From positions 558,001 to 622,000 of the forward strand of contig JBBELK010000504.1 of assembly GCA_037783545.1 (NCBI GenBank): a stretch of DNA of 64,000 nt. Reading direction: 5' to 3'. The notes beneath the pieces were generated by a model, which was given only the letters and a program-made list of their open reading frames with translations, had not been told where the DNA came from and did no database searches. Each line of letters begins with the position of its first letter. Position 1 is the stretch's first letter. The translations under genes and the position numbers were made by a program. This DNA comes from Henricia sp. BOLD:AAB3569 (taxonomy: Eukaryota > Echinodermata > Asteroidea > Spinulosida > Echinasteridae). Positions 58,405-64,000 of the stretch are shown one piece after another.

Positions 58405-58952
58405 GGGCTGCTTTCGAGCGCTCGTCCCTGGTGCACCTAGGCGTTGGGAACGTTACGTCACACACATGCGTACACACAATCGCGCTCGAAAGCGTTTTCG
58501 GGATCCCTGGTGCACCACGGTCATTAAAAATTACATCCCGCCTGTTAAAAGCTTGGTTTTCCACAAAATTAATCACAGGTATCTGATAAAAATAAATCAT
58601 GAAAATATTTACAACATTTGCATTCGATGTGGAAGCTTGAACATTCAAAATATCAACCCAAATTTCAAGAATCATTATACGACGCGCCAGTCATTTTTGC
58701 ATGAGTACGCGCATCTACGCATGTCTCCCAGTTGTGCCACCATCTGGTGCACCAACACGCTTTCGGGCGAGCACCATGGAGCACCAGGGATCCCTGGTGC
58801 CACGCTCGAAAGCAGCCTTGGCTGCTTTCGTGCGCGGCACCAGGTGCTCCATGGTGCTCCATGGTGCTCACCCGAAGGCGTGTGTAAGCATGTGTGTGAC
58901 GTAACGTTTCCACCACCTGGGAGCACCAGGGACGAGCGCTCGAAAGCAGCCC
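58405..58952. mobile_element. 548-bp TIR element inserted in MULE copy 2
   Basis: GGGCTGCTTTCGAGCGCTCG at 58405 is inverted at 58933-58952, with about 36 bp of TIR (continuing TCCCTGGTGCACC). Copy 1 has the empty site (CCCAATTGATTGC near 47573). The interior repeats the GCTTTCG and CACCAGG motifs in both directions. Superfamily unknown. Confidence 0.8.
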
Positions 58953-59022
58953 TTGATTGCTTTCGATGACGTAGAACATCTGGGAATGTGTGGTGGTTAA
59001 CAATCACGCGTGCGCCAATAGA

Positions 59023-59468
59023 CTCGTAAAAAATACTCACCAGCGTATTTTCATTTGAAGATGCCGCACGTGGGCGTTGTGATACGTTCAAATTATTACA
59101 ATACAGGAATATAATAAGTCCTGCTTTTCCTTTGTATTCCGAAATACGCAGCTCAATGCCTTTGCCGAGCCTGTGCCTTTAATTATGCCAGATCCTCCAC
59201 TGGTTGTATGTATGACATAAAAACCTTCTGGGAAGTGCCGGACCTCGATAATTATATAATATTGGATGGCTTTGAGGGTGATATGAGAATATACCGCAAG
59301 AGTCATGAAAATACCGAACGAGCCGAATTATTGTTATATAAAATGAAGCTTCTATTTTCTTTTTTTTGTAAGATTTCCGCAAGATTTTTGTCTGTTTTGT
59401 GTTGAAAACTTCAGTTTTTTCACGGTTTACAAATGCATGCGCTTTTGTTACTGTTGTACTCTGGCGCG
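59023..59468. other. About 445-bp insertion relative to MULE copy 1
   Basis: Copy 1 joins GCGCCAATAGAC directly to GCACGCACGCAATCC. Copy 2 has this extra block between the same flanks. No TIRs, gene or poly(A) tail are obvious. Confidence 0.55.
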
Positions 59469-59673
59469 CATTGCACACGCACGCAATCCATTCCCTCGAT
59501 CCATGACGCGCATGTGTTTGTGGTGCGCCCAGCGTGTACGCACATCGATCTGGGCTCTGTGCTGCACAATAACAGAAACGCACGGTGTCCGCAAAAGCTT
59601 CATTTTATATAATAATATAAAATACCTCCCAAAAATACAATCCATGACAAGAAAAAAATAAAGGGACACACTA

Positions 59674-60128
59674 TTAAAGGGACACACCGGCTTTGTTGGG
59701 CTATTTTGGGCTCAAAATGGACCCATACAAGATTCTGAATGCCCTTCCGAAATGAACTAAACATATCATGAAAAGAAACCACGGAGTTTTGCCCTTTTTT
59801 AGCAATTTTCAAAAAACGGGTCACGTGACTTTTCGGAACCAGATTATGGTTCCGAAAAGTCACATGGTCTTGCGAGTTAGTTTTGTGTCCAGCCGCATGA
59901 AACTTTCTTACTACAGAACTGCACCAAATTCAACTCTGATTGACAAAGTAGTTGCAACGGCTGGTAAAGCGTATAACCCGTTTTTTGATCGTTTTTCTTA
60001 ATTTTGCACTTCTTTAGTAAATTACAGGTTATTTTGATGATCTTTTTTCACAACGACCATTACAAAAGTATTGTTACTGCTGCTACATCACTAAATCATG
60101 TAAACAGTAGGCCGGTGTGTACCTTTAA
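59674..60128. mobile_element. MITE, TTAAAGGGACACACCGG TIRs, inside MULE copy 2
   Basis: Orthologous to 47854-48311, with the same TIRs. A partial extra AAAGGGACACACTA precedes it. Confidence 0.8.
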
Positions 60129-60346
60129 GGTGAAAATTTAAGAGTAGGTTAACGTAAATAGTCACATCACCCGAAATCGCACTGTTTCGCTTCTCTACCA
60201 GAATTCGAAATTGGACTAAAGTTTGCTTTTCCGGGGAAAAGTATGGGAGAAAAAATGTAATCTGTACCATCTTGGGCAGAAATAAGCTCATGAAGTAAAA
60301 TCCTGGGTCATTGCTAATGATATGATGGGCTTTTAAAACCATAGGG

Positions 60347-63300
60347 CTAGCCTAAACTATGGCCGGGGCATAGATGCGGCCACATGTCTTCAACAGTTGT
60401 TGCTGTTTTCCGGCCATCGTTGTATTGGTCCCACAGTTGAAAGAGTCGGCCCTGAAGCCGTCTGTATTTCCTTCTTTGGTGGCGCTGCAGTTTTGCTTCT
60501 CGCACGAGACGCACTTCGAGGGATGTCATTCTCGACTCTTGGTGTAGGAGATCAACCAAAAGGTAAAAACTCTGCTTACTCTTCTTGGCGTGGCCATTCA
60601 AACGGCGGTGCCACCCCTCAATTCATTATTGGTTCTAACTGACTGTCCAAAGACCGACCAAGACTCTGCATTCCAGGTAGATGACTCGATCCACGTGTTG
60701 CGGATGTAAGTTGTCAATTCTTGGAGTCGTGATACATCAGCTTGCCCTTCAAGATGGAGGAAGACTGGCCCGATGTGCTCATGTGGAAGGAAGGGCAGGC
60801 TTAGGAGCATTCTACAATATCAATGAACTTCCTCGTCTCTTGAGTATGCGACATGCAGGCCCAGCTGTTGAAGTTTACGCCACACTGCTTGGCCCCATTG
60901 GAAAGAGCAGCTCTTTACAAGTACTCGAGGGAACACGGCCCGCAATGCCTTCCACACTGGCTTTTCAAAGTCGACCAGGACTTCCTGAACTTTCGGCTCT
61001 CTGGGAAGGCACGACCTAACCGCCTGAAAGACCTGGCGGTAGTCTTTCGTCTTCCGACCAGACATCAAAACAAATGCCAATGGAACTTGCTTGGTCTGCT
61101 CGTCCTGCTTCACGAAAGCATGAATAGAGAATAGTTGTGTAAATGGCTGCCGCACAACTTTAAAGGTTCCATCTGCATACCATCTTTTGGCCTTGGATAG
61201 CAGATGCAACATGTCTGGAGTGGCCATGATGAGGTGTCTCCTATCATCCACCCAGATGTCTCCCTGCACAAAATTGTCGGGTATGTGATTAACGTCCAAG
61301 TTGAAGTTAAGATCTTGAGGGTCCTTTGGTCTTGTGGCCTGCCTTGCACGGTTCGCTGCCCTTGCAAGATTTTCCTTTTTAGGGAGATTGGTTAGAGGTT
61401 CTTGTGGCATCCCATCAAGGAGAATATCCTGGACAATCTCTCCTGCTGGCTGAAAGTAATCGTCCTTAGCCCTAGACTTGATGGCGTAGGTGATTTTGGC
61501 TACGTTTGATGCACCTATGGGATCAAGATGAGGCTGTGGGCCACAGTTGAAAGAATTCGGACCTCGCTGGACAATTGTAGTTTTGCAGTTGATGGTCTTA
61601 TTTCTAATAGTGCACTGCCAATACGTGTTGACTGGTCCCCGGCCTTTGATATTGTAAGTGTACCCATCTGGATCAATGAGCTTTTCTTTGCCTCGAAGGG
61701 ATCCGACAATTTCATACTCCCCTCTTTGCTGGTGTGCGACATCTCTATCCTGAATCCTCTCCTCATCGAGGGATATCTCCACCACTGGTGTTTGGCAACG
61801 CGAAGGATGGCAGCGAAACTTCATGGTCCATAGTCTGAAATGTAAACGAGACACAGAGTGGTGGTTATTTTACCCTTTCATTGCCCATTGTTGTTGACAT
61901 TTAACGCACATGTTAGCCGGCACGAAAGTCTGTACTGTACCTGGAATACCTCGCACATTACTCTATGCATTTGGAAGCTGGACCATCTAAAGTTACATGT
62001 TGAAATAAGCATGTTAAAATAAAATTTCGTCAAAATAACGAGTTAGAACGTCTTGTTTGACTTGAAATGGACATTGACTTTGAAAGCTGGATCTTGCCCA
62101 ATCTGTGCATGATAAATTCAAGAAAAGAGTAACGATTTCGGGTTATAAGACTGGTTTTTTATTATTATTATTTCTGTCTGGTATTTATACCAAGGATTCC
62201 TCAATAGTGCTCATTGCACTGTCACTCGCAAGCGTGAGGAAACCTATGAAGAATTAGAATTAGACCTGGCCAGAGACACCGGGGATGATTCCCCTTGCTC
62301 TTCACGAAAGAATGCTCTGGGATCTTTAGAGTGCGTTTCCATTACCTAACACACTGGACCAATGGCTTTACATCCCTTCCGAAGGATGGAGCAAGTATGG
62401 TTGAGTGCCTTGCCCAAAGGCACAGGTACCGTAGCCGTGGGGAGGTTCGAACCTGCAACCCCAAGTTTTCACCTATGATTGCGAGTCAATGACCTAAACC
62501 GCTCGGCCACGGTACCCCACAAAAAGTTGCTGATTGAACGTCGAAGCTTCCAAAGTTAACGTCCATTTCAAGTTCTAACTCGTTATTTTGACGAAATTTC
62601 ATGGCGAGTACATGTTTCAACATGCTCATTTCAACATGTATTTTCGGATGGTCCAGCTCCAAAATGCATCTAGAGTAATGTGCGAGGTATTCCAGGTACA
62701 GTACAGATTTTCGCGTCCGCTAACAATAACATACATGTTCCAGCGTGCACCCCCTTGCCACTTGGCAACCGTTGCCAACGGCCTGGTAGTCTGGTGCATG
62801 ACTCTCTTATATGCGAGCGCCATAGCGCAGAGGCAGGACTCTGGGATTTATGCAAATCTATCACGCAACTGGCTTATTGAATGCAAATGTATGCCACGCC
62901 ACTAGAGGGCATTTGCAATCAAAATGTGCACACAGTATGTAAACGTAGGAAAAGAAACTGAAGTTTTAACACAGCGGACAAATGACTTACCAAATCCAAG
63001 GTGGCCTCCTGTTCAATGCCCTGAACATCACCATCACTTCGGGATGCTGAATTTGGTGTACTTGCAGATGGTGGTGGACCCACGTCCATTGATTCATGTA
63101 GCTTATCTTCGTCAGAAGTTGAATTGGCTGGTCCCTCTGCCATCTAAAATTCAACAAAATTCGCTGTTGTTTTAAGTGTTAATCTTTGGCCAAAGAACAG
63201 CTACAGTAGTTACCAAATATCATAGACGGCTTGTGCAACTCCAGCATTTGTTTTGTTGACTGTGATTTCGAAAAAGAATCATGATTCCACTTGGAATCGA

Positions 63301-63806
63301 TTTTGCTTCACAACATATCGACTATAGACTCTACATGGATTCACATATTTTCATTGTACAATCAAAAATGAATTGTGGAAGGATTCGTGCTACGTGTTGC
63401 ACAAATGATTCACGCTATGATCTGAAAAAACAGTCCTTCCACAGGTTTCTCAAGGCAATGTACAGCATAAATCCTGGACTGTAAGAAATAGATGAGATGT
63501 TGGATGTAACATTTCTGGTAATGACAATTTAGGTGTTTAATTTTGATGTTCGTTGTGTCGTTTAGCACAATTACAGTCATCTTTCTTTTGTAATCATTTT
63601 TGTAAACAGTCAATTTCACTCTTAGCTGACAAAAGGTGTCTGGTGTCAAAAACCTGGTTTATTATCTCAAGGACTACATGTACCTTTATCGCCACAAAAT
63701 GTTATGTTTTACTTACTTTGTATTTCTGGGCCAGATTGTTGTATTTCTTTCGGGCCTGCTCTGCGGTGACACGATTGTCCAATTCCATTTCCTTCAGAAA
63801 AAAAGC
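60347..63806 (-). pseudogene. MULE transposase, copy 2 (inactivated)
   Basis: It matches the copy 1 transposase exon by exon (large exon 60347 to about 61837, linker exon about 62991-63143, Myb-like exon near 63718-63806). Lesions against copy 1: a base change or insertion near 61793 disturbs the N-terminal frame; CGA to TGA creates a stop in EVH(R)YCRM near 60819; an 18-bp in-frame insertion lies near 60677-60695; a small deletion in TNNDVEGWH near 60625 destroys the catalytic-Glu segment; a deletion shifts the C terminus; and an extra A in the Myb-like exon (63798-63804) shifts its frame. Confidence 0.85.
62155..62518 (-). mobile_element. tRNA-derived SINE inserted in MULE copy 2
   Basis: The minus-strand head GGGGTACCGTGGCCGAGCGG has a good box A, followed by box B GGTTCGAACCTCC. 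The body is shared with 18119-18485 and 28370-28600, and it ends in an A/AAT-rich tail. Copy 1 lacks it (GACTGGTTTAAAGTTG near 50540), so insertion followed the MULE duplication. Confidence 0.85.
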
Positions 63807-64000
63807 TGCAAAGAAAAAAAATCACATTTCCTCAAAAACAATGATCTTAACAGAACTTTGCAATCCAGGGATCAGACAATGGATGGTGGGTCAGTCTTAT
63901 CATACAGTTTGGGAACAATAATACACAAGGACAACCTTTACGTACATAAGAAAAGACAGATATTTGCTGTTGACTGACAGAAAGTGATATTACATAGAAT

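Larger units (their letters stand above)
56234..64000 (-). mobile_element. Mutator-like element (FLYWCH MULE), copy 2, cut by the window end
   Basis: The low-coordinate TIR is at 56234-56413 (inverse of 52659-52815). Homology to copy 1 runs from about 56580 to the end. Copy 2 has extra insertions (58405-58952, about 59023-59468, 62155-62518) and lacks the 50121-type MITE. Confidence 0.85.

Noticed and set aside
62430-62518. tRNA gene (good box A and box B)
   Set aside because: It continues into a conserved SINE body with an A-rich tail, and the same body recurs at 18.1 and 28.4 kb.

Overview
This window looks like animal nuclear DNA, most likely from an echinoderm or another non-vertebrate marine deuterostome. 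The evidence is GT-AG introns of about 1 to 2 kb, tRNA-derived SINEs, many MITEs and foldback elements, frequent ACATGT-type palindromic runs and scattered AGGCCT. The species assignment is inference. Most of the 64 kb is repetitive. I find two clear host genes, and transposons in several states of decay.

Layout. (1) 1.1-16.8 kb is built from a repeat family rich in the palindrome TGACGTCA. It includes a nearly perfect tandem duplication of a 4,556-bp unit (4131-12255 and 12256-16815). The first copy is interrupted by a 3,560-bp transposon with 117-bp terminal inverted repeats (TIRs) and a 9-bp target duplication. The second copy keeps the empty site. A cluster of four short hairpins (16.8-17.0 kb) closes the block. 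(2) 17.6-18.7 kb holds two minus-strand exons of a secreted or GPI-anchored Ly6/uPAR-type three-finger protein. (3) 20.1-22.7 kb is a nest of foldback elements and MITEs. (4) 23.2-31.8 kb is a complete six-exon plus-strand gene for AVEN (apoptosis and caspase activation inhibitor). Its phases agree at every junction, and its introns are full of MITEs and SINEs. (5) 33.1-34.1 kb is a PIF/Harbinger-like element with a Myb/SANT-like coding remnant. 36.8-37.2 kb is a pogo/Tigger-like transposase relic. (6) 39.1-41.3 kb is a minisatellite of about 41 units of 54 bp, open in several frames. (7) 43.9-44.7 kb is a broken Ty3/gypsy-type integrase. (8) 45.7-52.8 kb and 56.2-64 kb are two copies of one Mutator-like element (MULE). 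Copy 1 has an apparently intact spliced transposase (Myb/SANT-like exons, then FLYWCH finger, then DDE domain) and a second, accessory reading frame. Copy 2 is mutated. Between them lie a degenerate CCTCACGGGG repeat tract and a decayed Tc1 transposase with a 95-bp spliceosomal intron.

The two duplications serve as internal clocks. Comparing copies gives empty sites for several insertions: the 9-bp-TSD element, a SINE, a GGGTCTTTC MITE and a 548-bp TIR element. The two host genes have unrelated roles: AVEN is a cell-death and DNA-damage regulator, and the Ly6/uPAR-type protein sits at the cell surface or is secreted. The most system-like find is the MULE, with its unusual domain set and its accessory gene.
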